The position numbers and the translations under genes were made by a program. DNA of 64,000 bases from Chrysemys picta bellii (lineage: Eukaryota; Chordata; Testudines; Emydidae). Below the pieces are notes generated by a model, which ran no database searches, was not told where the DNA came from, and was given only the letters and a program-made list of their open reading frames with translations. The stretch is from assembly GCF_011386835.1 (NCBI RefSeq), contig NC_088796.1, positions 83,225,468-83,289,467 of the forward strand, written 5' to 3'. Shown piece after piece: positions 33,470 through 45,315 of the stretch (position 1 is the stretch's first letter; each line of letters begins with the position of its first letter).

Positions 33470-33545
33470 TGGGCCATCGGGTGAAATTCATCCCCATGCA
33501 GAGGGCTAGCACAAGGCACAGGCATCACTTAAATCCTCAGGCTAA
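33470..33545. repeat. Half of a palindromic MITE
   Basis: 'gtgaaattcatccccatgca' and 'gagggctagcacaaggcaca' match one arm of the element at 36371-36490. Confidence 0.5.
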
Positions 33546-34559
33546 AGAAGAAATTAAAAAAAAAAAAAGTTATGAGAAAAATAGGCAAATAAACTGGCAC
33601 TAGCTAATCTGAGGAAGGGACAAGCTTTTAAGTGACACATAGGCCTAATGCTTGTCCTGTGGACAGGAGTGAATTCTACTGCAATAGAAAAAAGAAACTA
33701 AGTCCCTTTATTATTCAAATTCTTCACAAAATAATAAAATGGTGTAAAAGAGGGTTTCTATATTTTCTTTATTATGGAACATCTTCTTAACACAAAAAAC
33801 CACAAGCACCAAGATATTTACTAGACCCACTGTCACCTCTCACCACTATCACACCTACCCACCCCCACCATTTTCAACTCTCAACCAGGGATTAAAGAAA
33901 GAGGAAGCACAGCTCCCCATCCTCTTCAGAAAGTAGAGGCAGAGTTCCTCCTTCTCCCCCACCAGAGCTTTCAACACACATTTGAACTAATGCTACCTCC
34001 TCCTCCATCCCCATGAGGATCTCAGGCAATGCCCCCTTCTTCTATGTACCATCCACCTTGGGCTATACGGGGCATGTCTGAACATTAATAATAATAATAT
34101 TGCTAAGCCAATTTGCTCCTGGTGGAGGTGGTTTTTTGAGGGAGGAAGAGGAATATATGGAGGGGGGTTATTTACAGCTAGTTACAACAGACAATACTAG
34201 TAATTCCTACATTAGTTCCTTTTAGAAGACAATGTAGTGGTTTCCTCCTTGTTAGAAATATTTCAAGCCACAGTCCTCAATCATTTATTTGTAGAGAAGC
34301 AAACAAAACAAAATAAATATTCTGAACTGAATAGCTTGGTAAACAGCAATTACAATCATTTGTGATATCTAAAGGGACAAGCATTTGACAGAACGATTTG
34401 CTTCTGAGATTGGTAATTTGAGTCATGCCCTGTTTTATGTGAAATTTCGCACTCTGTGAGTCTCTGTTAGACTGGATTGTTGATAATTGAAAACCTTTTA
34501 ATTGTTTGAATAATCCCTCATTTGCCCTTTTTTGCTATCCATAACACTGCTTTACCCTA
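33546..34559. other. No gene recognised
   Basis: An A13 run at about 33556 and 'aataataataat' at 34087 are the only simple repeats. No coding support. Confidence 0.4.
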
Positions 34560-35060
34560 TGTCCCCCAGGCTCGTGGTCATCTTTAACCATGTTTTTTCC
34601 TTCCCCACCGCACTGAGATTTCACCAAATCTTATCACTTCTTCCTTGGTAACATTTGTAAAGCCTATCCTTTCCTCCCTGCTAAAACCCTGATTCATGCC
34701 TGGAGTCTATCAATTTATCTGTTTTCTTCCCTCCTTGTCTCCTGTCTTCTACCATCATCTCTCTCTCCATTTTACCTAAACATCACTTTTTTTGCTTTCT
34801 CATTCTTTTCACACACAGTTCTTACCTCCCCCTCTCAAACTGGCTTCCCTTTTTCAAATCCCTTATCTTACTTGCCCATTCACACCCTATGCTCTACCCC
34901 ATATCCTTCCTTTGACTCTGCACCCTTTTCCACACTGTCCTTCAAATTTTGTGTGCCAACAAATCTCCTTTTTCTCCTTCAATCCCTTCTCTTTCAACTA
35001 GTTTCCTCTCTCTGACCTCCCCTCTGGGGCCCTCTATACTCCTCCTACTTCCTGTTCGTA
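34560..35060. other. Pyrimidine-rich tract, about 500 bp
   Basis: The plus strand is strongly C/T-rich with very few G runs and has repeated 'ttcctcc', 'cttccc' and 'ctctttc'. The 69-codon frame at 34792-35001 is Ser/Pro/Phe-rich as a result and not credible as a gene. It may be the remains of a retroelement. Confidence 0.4.
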
Positions 35061-35184
35061 GTTCTAAACATCAAAGTAGGGTTTGAAATGCCAAAATAAA
35101 TACAAACCAAATAAATGGCCTATGCCATCTGTGCTCAGCGCTTTTCATATTATGACCTCATCTGGTGATGGCAAAAAGCTTCAG

Positions 35185-35262
35185 TCCCCACTCCCATCTA
35201 GCTAAAGAAAAGGAGGAGGATGGTCCCCACTCCCATCTAGCTAAAGAAAGGGAGGATGATGG
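35185..35262. repeat. 39-bp tandem duplication (two copies)
   Basis: 'ccccactcccatctagctaa' begins copy 1 (35185-35223) and copy 2 (35224-35262). The copies differ at only a few sites. Confidence 0.9.
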
Positions 35263-35568
35263 TGATTTCCCAAAACTTGCCCACGCCCCTGCTAGGGTTC
35301 ACAGCTTACTGGTTGAGAATATGTGGCCTACATGCAAACTCTAACAATACTTTCCTTTTTATTTGTTTTATGTTGTCTTTACTTTTTTCCTCCCCACCCC
35401 TTTCTAGTTTGTTGATATTTCTCCTTAGGGTTTCAGCATAAGCTCCTTAAGGCAAAGACCCTGTCCTCTGGCTCTTCCACATAGCATCATACAGATCAAT
35501 TAATCATAAATATAAATACTGAAATTACTGACTTCATGACCCTCAAGAAAAAGTTAAGTCATGTGGAG

Positions 35569-35702
35569 CAGGACCGGCTCTAGGCACCAGCAAACCAAGC
35601 ACGTGCTTGGGGCGGCACAATTCTAGGGGCGACACTTGCACTCTCGGAGGGTTTTTTTTTTTTTTTTTGCTCAGGGCGGCAAAATACCTAGAGCCGGCCC
35701 TG
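35569..35702. mobile_element. hAT-type MITE, 134 bp
   Basis: Ends CAGGACCGGCTCTAGGCA and CTAGAGCCGGCCCTG are flanked by a perfect 8-bp duplication ATGTGGAG (35561-35568 and 35703-35710). Same terminus family as 20701. Contains a T18 run. Confidence 0.95.
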
Positions 35703-36370
35703 ATGTGGAGTATTGTTCAGTATACCAGACCAAGCACAGGCTACACATTTCAATATTTTTACAACTATTAAAGAGAGATCTCCTTTAAGCTTTAAAGTGA
35801 ATTTAGGGTTAACTGTTGTTGCCCTGTAGACTGCAGTCTTTTCTATTTCCAAAGTCAGGTAGAGCTTGGTCAGCCTTGCCCATTGTTCCTCAACCTGATC
35901 TAGAGGGACTGTGTTTAATGAGGGTAAACCAGGTCCTCATTCATTCCATAATTGTCCTCATTTTTAAGATTTGTAGCAGTGCACAGCTGTCTACTAGGAA
36001 ATGCACCAAGACCACTAAATCATATCTGAAAAGGTCTCCAAAGAGCTATGAAATGGTAACTTTATGTAACAACCCAGCTCAGCTAGAAGTAAATCAGTGA
36101 CAGAAGCGGGGAAAAAAACCCAAAACCTTTTCATACCTCCTCTGAGTCCCCCTAGGGTTTTTAACTTCTACAAATGATTTTTTTATCATGTTCCTTTAAG
36201 CTGATACCTTCTTTTCTCAAACAAAAGTCAATCTGCCCCGGAAAGTCCATTTGTGCAGCTAGCTTTTGCAGATTATTGTATAATGTATGTTTCTGTACCA
36301 GCCTAGTTTACAAAGCCTCTAAATCAACACTTCACAGAACAATCTGTTCACAAGAAAGCGTTGATGACCT
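35703..36370. other. No gene recognised
   Basis: Frames at 35816-36100 and 36174-36449 (plus) lack motifs; the second runs into a MITE. Confidence 0.4.
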
Positions 36371-36490
36371 GAAATTCACCCCGGTGCAGAACTCCAGCAA
36401 AGGCCCATGCACTACTTACATGGCACTCAAGAGCTTAATTGGTCCATAAACCTTGTGCTGGCCTTCTCCACAGGGATGACTGTCACCCTA
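36371..36490. mobile_element. Palindromic MITE, about 120 bp
   Basis: 'gaaattcaccccggtgcaga', 'ctccagcaaaggccca' is mirrored by 'ccttgtgctggccttctcca', 'cagggatgactgtcaccc'. A hairpin with about 40-bp diverged arms. Confidence 0.65.
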
Positions 36491-39220
36491 AATCCAATGA
36501 TTTTTATGTAATTACTAAATAAATAAATATTAGTTTTTCTAATGAGTAAGATGTTGGCCAATACCTTTCATTTTTAAAAGAATGGAACCTACATGGCAGG
36601 AACATTAAGGATGAATTTTTACCCAAGTTCCAATGTATGCAATAAAGCATTATAAAAGCCTTTCAAGTCAGCCAACAGCAGGAGGGTTTCTTTATGCCAG
36701 GAACAACTTTTCCTTAATGAAAGATGCATGCTGTAGTGCAGAGAAGGCATGAAAACTAATCAAAGTAGAGTAGCTTGAAAAACGTTGGATCAAAAAACCT
36801 GGCAGCATTTTGAAAGAAAAAAGGCATTGTGAAGGCCTGTTTAACATGCAGTTCAAATGATTGAGGAAGACATAATATAACTCTTCACTATACCAACTGA
36901 ACTCAGTGGTATACCTGCAAATGCAGTGGATTTGCTTACCGTCCTGGGTAAGAGACAATAATAGAGTGTCCTTAGTGTGAAATGACAACTGTTCCATAAG
37001 ATAGCTTTACAAGTAAAGGATAGCTGGGGCAAAAGAGTGTCCTAACTTGTGTCTTAAGCATCTACACTTACCTAAAGGCTGTGAATTTTGAAGAGAAAAA
37101 TGAACTATTCAGGGTGTTGAAGGGAAGCATTAAGAAAGTGAGGACAGGAAATTGCTTAGTAAAAACATTATAGTCAACATCAGGAACACTATTTTCCCCT
37201 CCTTTCTACAGTGGACCTGAATGAACAGTGCTATAGGGACAAGAGAGTTCAGTCTCCATGCCCATTTGATTGTTTTAATAGGGAATAGTCTATTAAAGTC
37301 TGTTGTGGGAGCTCCACCCTTGGGAATATGAAAAAATCACATACAGTAAGCCAGCTAAAACATTTGCCATGGGTGAAAACAATATTAGGCACCACATAAG
37401 CAGCACTTCTTGCCAGCAGTATAAGGGATTCAGTTTCAGAGATTTACAGTCACTTACTATGTTACTGAAGCAGGTACTGATTCACTATTATAGAATCTTG
37501 AACATAGACACACTCACACAGTCCCCTACCCCCCTCCTAAAGAGTTTTGGAAAAGTCCAACTGGGCATTACAGGATGTCACAGTTACAGGGAGAGCTGCA
37601 CTTTAGACCTCTTTTAGTCCCTCTAGTGCACTCTCTGGGAACAGGTTTTGCTACCTTCACCCTCTCTGGGGGAAATCTGCAGTCCAAACACTCTTGGGCT
37701 TAGACCACCCTGAAATTTTTGGGGCAGCTTCCAGAACTATAGAACCTTATTTCCAACCATTATTAGAGGGCTCACAAATTATTTAAAATGATACTATCCT
37801 ATTCCCATATAATATAAATCTGCTACGCTAGCAGGGATTTATCTTCTATACTACTGGCCAGACAGGCAGTACCAGGCCACAGGATAATTTTGACACCTCC
37901 AGATGATTGGTAGGACCATAAGAATGGGGTGCAAAGCCCCTTGTGGGAATTTGTTTTATACTTTTTGAATTTATTATAATTTTAATAAAAGTCTGGCTCA
38001 TAAAAATCAATAAAGGTTTCAATGGAAAGGGAGAGGCTTGATGAAAAATTGTCTGATTTCTGGGACACATTCATATCTGGATTTATGATCCCAAATTTCA
38101 GAGACAATGGTCTCTATATACAGCCTTACTAGGTCACCTAGAATTTCAATCCTTTTTGTTTTATGAGGGAAAAAAACCCTACTGTATTCTAGAAGTGTTC
38201 CAGCTTGAATGTTTGCAGCTTCTAGTTCCTACTGTAAAATAAAATGGATAATTACACAGACACAAGAGACTGTTCAAGCTGGTCCAGTAATGACAACATG
38301 TATAAATATTTGTTGAATAACGTAGTCTGATTTTTAATACCTACAATTTATTCAACAAAAATACCCATGTTAGTTGCACAAATTATTCACACTGAACTAT
38401 TTGACCACCTCTGGAAACAGTTATGAACATAAGAGCTAAAAATAAAGTGGCAAAAAACTTCTGATGGTTTGTGAATTTTAAAATGCAATTCAGCATTAAC
38501 TTACAGTAGTTACATTCTTTTCCCTTATAAAGTAAGTGGTTTATATATGAAATCCAGTATTACATTGTGCACCATTGGTTCCCATACACCACTCATGGGC
38601 ACTTGTACTCTGATGAGTTTTTAATAAGAATTGCATTAGCCTGGAAGCAAATGTTCCATGTTTACACTATTTATTTGCCTCCCTGCAATATACAGAAGGG
38701 CATTAAGTTCTACGGAATCCATCATTTGGCTTTTGTATCATGCAGAACTTCTGTGGTGAAATTTTATAACCCATTGGCAGAAATTATGAGACTTTAAACT
38801 AGCAATAATTTTCACAGTAAGGAGCAGCCCTTAGAGAACCACTGTACTATGGAGTTTCACTTAAATTTGATTTCAGATGCTTTTCAAAATCCTAGAAAAA
38901 AGTGTTCTTGCATATATTTTCAGTTTACTGTAAAGAGACCCAGGAGATCATCAGACATCACTGATATTTTACGAGAACACGACAGCAAAGAAACAAAATT
39001 TTTAAAAAAGTTATTAGATTCTATAAACATGGATGGAACTCAGCCAAAAGACCATTCTTATCAATGCCAGATTGTTAACTTGGGAAACGATTCCACAACC
39101 TAAGAGATCTCAGAAAAGTGTCAGACTGTCAGAAAAGTCTTCCTGATATTCAACCTGGATTTTCTTTTTCTTTATTTCATTCCATTCTAATTAATGTTCT
39201 GTATCCATGTACCACACTAA
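36491..39220. other. No gene or clear element seen
   Basis: The longest frames (36692-36997 minus, 37303-37617 plus, 38849-39103 plus) have no recognisable domain and lack paired splice sites. The plus frame at 38849-39103 is hydrophilic (Lys/Asp-rich) and is the least unlikely, but I cannot support it. Confidence 0.35.
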
Positions 39221-39501
39221 TGGCTTGTCTACACTTACAGTGCTGCAGCTGCACAGCTGTGCCGTTGTAGTGCTTAGGGAAGATGCTACCTATGCCAACA
39301 GGAAAGCTGCTCCTCTCTGCGTAGGTACTCCACCACCCTGAGAGGTGGCAGCTACGTCAATGGGAGAAGCCCTTCCATCGACGTAGTGCTGTCTACACCT
39401 GGGGTTAGGTCAGTGTAACTACATCGCTTAGGGGGTGTGGATTTTCCGCACCCCTGAGCGATGTAGTTATACCAACATAAGCCTGTGGTGTAGACCAGGG
39501 C
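39221..39501. mobile_element. Harbinger-like MITE, 281 bp
   Basis: Ends TGGCTTGTCTACAC and GTGTAGACCAGGGC are flanked by TAA on both sides (39218-39220 and 39502-39504). The body holds an inner palindrome ('gtgtaactacatcgcttagg' and 'cctgagcgatgtagttatac'). Confidence 0.85.
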
Positions 39502-41136
39502 TAAATCTCCAGTCTTAAGACTTATTAATGTGCTTAATTTTACACATGAAATAGTCCCATTTATTTAAATGGAATTACTCACAGTATGTAAAGTTAAACA
39601 GGTGCATAAGTTTTTGCAAATATTTTAAAGGGTGCAGATGGCTGGGAATTTAAGCTCTGATTCTTCAGACTCTCATAATGTCTTTACCATGTTGTTGCTA
39701 AGCAAAGCTATACATATTTGGCTCTTTTAATCTTTTAAATCAAAAAACAATTCCTCTAGGATTCTGAATACAATTCTTACCCTTCTATAAAGGACTGAAA
39801 TGTTATTTAAAACCCAACCAATTAACTTCAAGTCTACCACCATTTCCACATGCTATCCCCTTCTCATTGGGTCCTCATTGTCTCTAGAATTCCCCTAAAG
39901 TTTCTCAGGGGCTAGGAGATGACTGTAGGAAACATAGTCCCTGAACTAAATCCCCAAATCTGAATCCGCCCACATTTAGGAAAGGGGCTCAGAACCCAAA
40001 ATGAGATCCAGTTCTGAATTTTTACAGCTGGATGCAATCTCACAAAACCACACCAGACAATCCTTATTTCTTTCATTTTTTTGTTTTAGCCCACTTCCTA
40101 CAGATCTAAAATTGTTACTGTGGTTATTATGAAAGTTCTGTATTTAGAGCAATGGAAGTACAAAATAAATGATTGTTTCTTTCTTAAAAGGCTGTCTGGT
40201 TTAAACTGCTTCTGACGTGTTATTCTGTGAACAACAATGTTCAAAGCTGAAATAATGATTTGGTTAAAGAGAGACTGTCAAGAAGTTAAGCCAAATTTTT
40301 AGATTCCCTGGCTCCCCTGGCAGGGAAAGTAACTAAGCAGAAGCTGGGCCTCTGCATATCTCCAACCACCACTAAGGATCAAGCTCTTTGGTTTTAATTT
40401 AAAATTTTACTTAAACTGATGGTCAAGAAAATAGCCATCCCTCCAGATCTACCATTATAACCAAATGAGAGACATACTTCTTATTCCTGGGGCTTGTCTG
40501 GTTTTCTGTTGTCAAAATATTCCATGTTATGGTAAATGACTTATTCAAGGTACTACAAGTAAGGAATTCTGATGCCATCTCACAGTTATTACAATCAGGG
40601 CAGCAGCATCAACAGAATTGAGGTTATTTCCTAGGATGCTCAGTGCTCTAGGCTGAGTAATACAAGAGAAGCACTGAGAAGTACATTTGTGTGTGTAATA
40701 TTTTAGTAATGCCCTATTTTATATTTCTAAATATAATACTTAAATACATTTGTTAGAGCTGGTGGGTAATTTTTCCCCCTACAAAAAATTTTTGGTTGCC
40801 AAAACACCAAAAAATGCTTAATTTGGGGGTTACTAACGTTTTGATGAAATCCCCAACATTTATGAAAACAGATTGTTTTTCTAACATTGGGTCTTCTAGT
40901 CTAGATGTTTAATGCCACCAACACCAAAACCAATATAGTACTTTACCCTTTCAAAGTACTGAACAAATATTAACTTTGCATCAAAACATTCCTACGGAGG
41001 TAGGTAAGCACGTAAGCAGATGGATACAGGAGAAGCACAAAATAACAGTGAGACAAGTCTGATCAGTGTAATAAGCAGAACTCACAGAGCATTATGAAGC
41101 ACCATTTCAGAAAGTATTCTTGGCTCCACCAAGTGT
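39502..41136. other. No gene; one old A/T-rich repeat
   Basis: 40757-40880 ('gagctggtgggtaatttttc', 'caaaaaatttttgg') resembles the repeat at 1-255. The rest is unrecognised AT-rich sequence. Confidence 0.4.
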
Positions 41137-41984
41137 TGTCACAATAAAATGCCCCCCAAAATGAGGTCCCCTAGGTCAGCACCAGCATTATATATTGCTA
41201 ACGCCTTGATAGACATTAAAAAATATCTTTAAAAAAATAAAAAATATAAATATAAAATAAAAAATTCCTTTGCAAGTTACAAAATAACAAACAAACAAAA
41301 AATTAACTCAACAATCCAGCTAAGCTCAAAAATAAAAAACAAAACTGCAGCCCAAGGCCAGCACACACAAACAAGCTCTCTGCTGCCAACCAGCCATAAG
41401 CCTGTATCTCAACTCTGGACAGCCGTAAAAAAAAAAAAAAACTAAGCCAAACAAAACTAGTAAAATTACAAAAATCAATAAATTAAAAAACAACAATCTC
41501 GCAACCCTGAAACTGGTGTGTTTTGGGAAAACTAAAAAAACTGCAAAAAGCTAGTTCGAACTGGTACCAAAAGCCCGGAAAACAAGGGTCCCTGGACAAA
41601 AATATCTCTGGAAGAATCCAGGGCTTAAAACCCTCCCGAGAGCTGATGCAAGCTGAAAATTTACAGCGGGCCCTAAACGACCTGTGCATAGGGCAAAACT
41701 CTCATTTACCCTTTCCCCCCCCCTTCTTTTACGTTACACCCAGGCTTGGCCAGCCTTGGGTTGTGCGTGTGTAAGTGTGAAAGTGGGTTAGGGCTTGGGC
41801 ACTAACACTTCTTTACTCCCTCTAAATAAGGTGGAGTGTACCCAGCACTCACCGCTATTAATTAAATAATAAAGCTTTAAACTTATTCACTTGGTGTGCT
41901 CCTTCATCTCCTGCCCTAAAAATCCTGCGGCCTCAGCCTAAACACCTCAAGCCCCAGGCAAATTGGTAACATAAATCTGTCACA
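41137..41984 (+). mobile_element. Solo LTR, 848 bp
   Basis: It starts TGTCACAATAAAATG and ends AATCTGTCACA (TG...CA) and is flanked by GTGT on both sides (41133-41136 and 41985-41988), a 4-bp duplication as seen with some retroviral classes. An AATAAA signal at 41868-41873, 111 nt before the 3' end, and a following T/G-rich U5-like stretch ('acttattcacttggtgtgct') fit the plus orientation. The left part is very A-rich. No internal gag/pol/env sequence remains beside it. Confidence 0.75.
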
Positions 41985-42219
41985 GTGTCAAGATTGCTTT
42001 ACACAACAATAGTAAAAATATTTGTCCTGTCCACGCTAGGAACGCAAAACATTTTCAGCCTGAGTTAGTATAGATGGGGGTCTAGGACTCTCGTATTTAT
42101 ATTAGTGATGCTCTGAACAGAGAAGCCTAGAACTGAATTGTACAGCTGGCTCTTCTTTTTAGCAGGCTGTGCCAAAACTCATGTCCCTGAGTTTTTACAG
42201 AGGTGGGTTGTAATTAAAA

Positions 42220-42310
42220 TTGAGCAGGAACTGAAATTTTCATTCCATGGAAAAATTTGCAGTTTTGAAAAAAGTTAGTTCTGAATCAGAACGAAAAGCT
42301 GGAATAAAAT
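42220..42310. repeat. Old A/T-rich repeat, same type as 1-255
   Basis: 'aggaactgaaattttcattc', 'ggaaaaatttgcagttttga' show the same texture as the first repeat in the window. Confidence 0.35.
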
Positions 42311-42385
42311 CCTGTCCCAAATTATTCAGGTCAATCAGGTGGGGGGTATCTGTCTTTGACATGAATCTGACATTTTGTGCCCACT

Positions 42386-44487
42386 GACTGACATCATTGC
42401 AACTTTGAGAGAGTCAAAGGAGCCCCCTGTCACTATCTTCTTGGATACTGAGAAGGCCTTTGACAGTGTGTCCTAGGATTACCTTCTTTACGTTCTTGCT
42501 AAATTCAGATTTGATAGTCAATTTATTTCTTGGATTAAACTTTTTTATATGAACTCTTCTTCCAGGATCGTCACCTGGGACATCATTTCAGAACCATTTC
42601 CACTTCACAGGGTTACAGGACTGAATTGCTGTCCCCCATCCTCTGCCTTTGCTGTTTGACCTAGCCCTAGAACCTTTAACTATTTCTATTTGTACAAATC
42701 AACATATAAATGGCAATAAGATAGTCCAAAGAGTGCACAGGTTCATGTGATATACTGACAACACTCTTGTTCATATACCTAAAACTCAAGATTCTGTTCC
42801 AAACCTATTCAATCTAATTAATGAATTTGGACCCCTCTCCAAAAAATCATTTGAGAAAAGTTGGAAATTCTGAGCATAACCAAACATGCTCATAGGCGTA
42901 TCTATGGTAATTGTTTGGGTTGCCACCTACAATTCCAACATTTAGGAATACTCATCCCCCAGTGAGTTAGAAAATCTGTTCAAAATTAATCTAAAGCTCA
43001 TTTTACCCCAGATACTGAGAGATGTGGTCAGAGAGAACCTTTAGCCTTTGGGGCGAAATTAATATTATCAAAATGAATGTACTTCCCCAGATATTGTATA
43101 TACTGAGTGGTCCCTCAATTACTATTCTTCATTTTTGTTTTAGCAAAATTAATGAAATTTTAAAAATATTCCTCTGTGGGGAGCTGGGAGGCCAAGATTG
43201 GCTTTGTGTAAATTACAACTCCTATTTCCCCAACTTGCAGCATTATCATACAGCCTTTATCCTTAGCCAGGCAGCTGTGTGCCTCCAGAACATAACAGGG
43301 CCCGGCTGCTAATGGAACGGGGGTTGGCCCATCTCCTTCCATTGGTAGAAATACTGGGTTCAGACTATAACCGTTTGTATCATAAAACGTCCCATACAAT
43401 ATTGGCTACCAGACACTGGCTATAAAATTTAAATTCCATCACCTCTCACACATTAATGCTGTACTTTGGAGCAACCCATTGTTAAAAATTGACAATAAAT
43501 CATTAATGAGAAGAGAAAGGATGCACAAGGAGATAATTTGGATCTCTCAATTGATCCCAGAGGACCAGTTTCTGCCAGTATAAAGCACTCCAACAGTACA
43601 GCCTACCTGGACTAGCTGCATGGCATTAGCTGCAGCTTAAGTATCTCTTGAAGGACATATTTGGATCTGATGTGCTAGGAGCACCACACACACTAGAATT
43701 GTTGCTGATGTGGAGAATGCTCCATGGGTTCACCCAACCAGCTGTAGCCTGTTATGATGCCATGGCCCAAAAGACCCTCCCTAATATTGATTGCCTGTGC
43801 CAGCCCTGGAACAAAGATGTGTGTATATCCTTGAACCCTAGGCAAAGGGGAAGCGCTTTGCCAAAAAAATTAAAAATTCTACTACTCATTTGTGGCTAAG
43901 GCTGATTCGGCAGAAAATTATATTTCTTTCACACTGGTACGCACATAGGTTACAGTGCACGGACCTTCCAAAGCAAACTGCTGCTGGAAATATGGGTCTC
44001 CCCAGAGCCACTCTCTCTCTCATAGGTTTTGGGACTGCCCCAGAATCCAATTCCTTTGGCTAGACATAGGCAGGAAGATCATCATGATACTGGACACCCC
44101 CTTTTAAAAATTATTGCCCAGAACTGTGTTTTGGGATGTATCCCATCAGCTTGAAAACTCTCCATCTTGTGGAAAGCTTGATTCTCTAGCCAAGAAACCC
44201 ATATTGCATAGAGGGAAGAGTAGGACACAAGGTTGGCACAGCCACTTGGCTGATCTGGCAGTTAAAGATTGGGTAATATTTTGGAGAAGAGAGACCTCAG
44301 ACAAATTTGAAGAGATTTGATCCAACATTTTAGAAACCTTTGATTAATTCCTAGTAGATGGTAACCAAGATGTCACTCTCCTGCCTCCTTCCTACCCCCT
44401 TTCCTTCCTTTCCATTTCTTTTGTTCTTTTTCTCCTCCCTTTATTTTTTGGGGGAAAAAATCAATAAAGTATAAATTAAAAAAAGAT
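42386..44487 (+). pseudogene. Decayed L1-clade LINE, ORF2 3' half with A-rich tail
   Basis: Broken plus-strand frames translate to the reverse-transcriptase region of an L1-like element. LDTEKAFDSVS (about 42450) is the RT motif with the first catalytic Asp, followed after frameshifts by GEINIIKMNVLPQILY (43051-43100) and KINEILKIF, the conserved segment downstream of the RT core. Near the C-terminus come CWKYGSPQS and FWDCP-like pieces (43985-44040) of the L1 C-terminal Cys motif. The copy ends in AATAAAG and an A-rich tail at about 44462-44485. There is no endonuclease and no 5' part, so it was truncated at insertion. Many stops and frameshifts show it has long been inactive. The 96-codon frame 43022-43312 is one surviving piece. 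Confidence 0.85.
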
Positions 44488-45266
44488 AGTGGGTTAATTA
44501 TTAAAGAGGTTTCTAAAATATTTAGCTAAGAAGTGTCTTTTCACACGATTCTCTTCAAGTTATCTATTATTTGAAATCTCATGTGCAATGTTTGATATCC
44601 AAGGAGACTGCAGTAAAAATCTTTCTGTGTCACAGAACATGCTAGCTCAGGGATTCCCTCAAGATACGTTCAGGTGAGAAAAGATGCTGGATCTATTACT
44701 GGTTTTCCCAGCAGTAGTTCACTTTACTGAATAATTCAGGTTGCATAATTATCTTCCTGTCAGGAAAACGAATCATGTTATTACAGTGCCAGAAAGGGTA
44801 ATTAAAAATTGATTACCATAGCTGTCAAATTTCCTCCAAAGCAATGACAAAAGATTTAGAATCAAGTCCTTGAATTTTTCTGTTGTGACATTTAAAATGC
44901 ATGAAAATAAACTATACAACATTATGAATCTGTATCAGGTCTTTTAAATATCCAATGCTGATCTCATTTATAGCAGAATTGCTATGCTAATTTAGTTTGT
45001 TAAATGGAGGTGTTATTTTGCTGCTGAAACAAGGGGTGAAGGCAGCATTTCATTTAAAAAGGCAATAAGTGTGCCGACATTGCCTGAGGCATACACAGGC
45101 TATGAAATCTCTGCTGCTTCAATTACAAAATCCTTTCCAGGCTTATGGAAATATCGCTCAGCCATTTGATTAAGTGTCAAACACAGTAATCTGTTTCTTA
45201 TCAGTTTAGTTTACTTTTCATGATCACTAAAAGGATGCTATATTAATTTGGTTTCTTTCCCTGCAG
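44488..45266. other. No gene or repeat recognised
   Basis: AT-rich, low in recognisable repeats. Confidence 0.4.
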
Positions 45267-45315
45267 CTGGTGGAGCACTGAAAGTGCAGGATGGCTGTAC
45301 ATGCAGCCTAAGCGA
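45267..45315 (+). other. Possible 49-bp exon A
   Basis: A good 3' splice site (TTTCTTTCCCTGCAG, ending 45266) precedes 49 bases that end at CGA|GTAAGC. Two of three frames are open. One reads GGALKVQDGCTCSLS and starts with two bases left from a split codon; it is the frame compatible with the exon candidates at 50123 and 58618. The gene is not recognised; it could equally be part of a non-coding transcript or chance. Confidence 0.3.
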
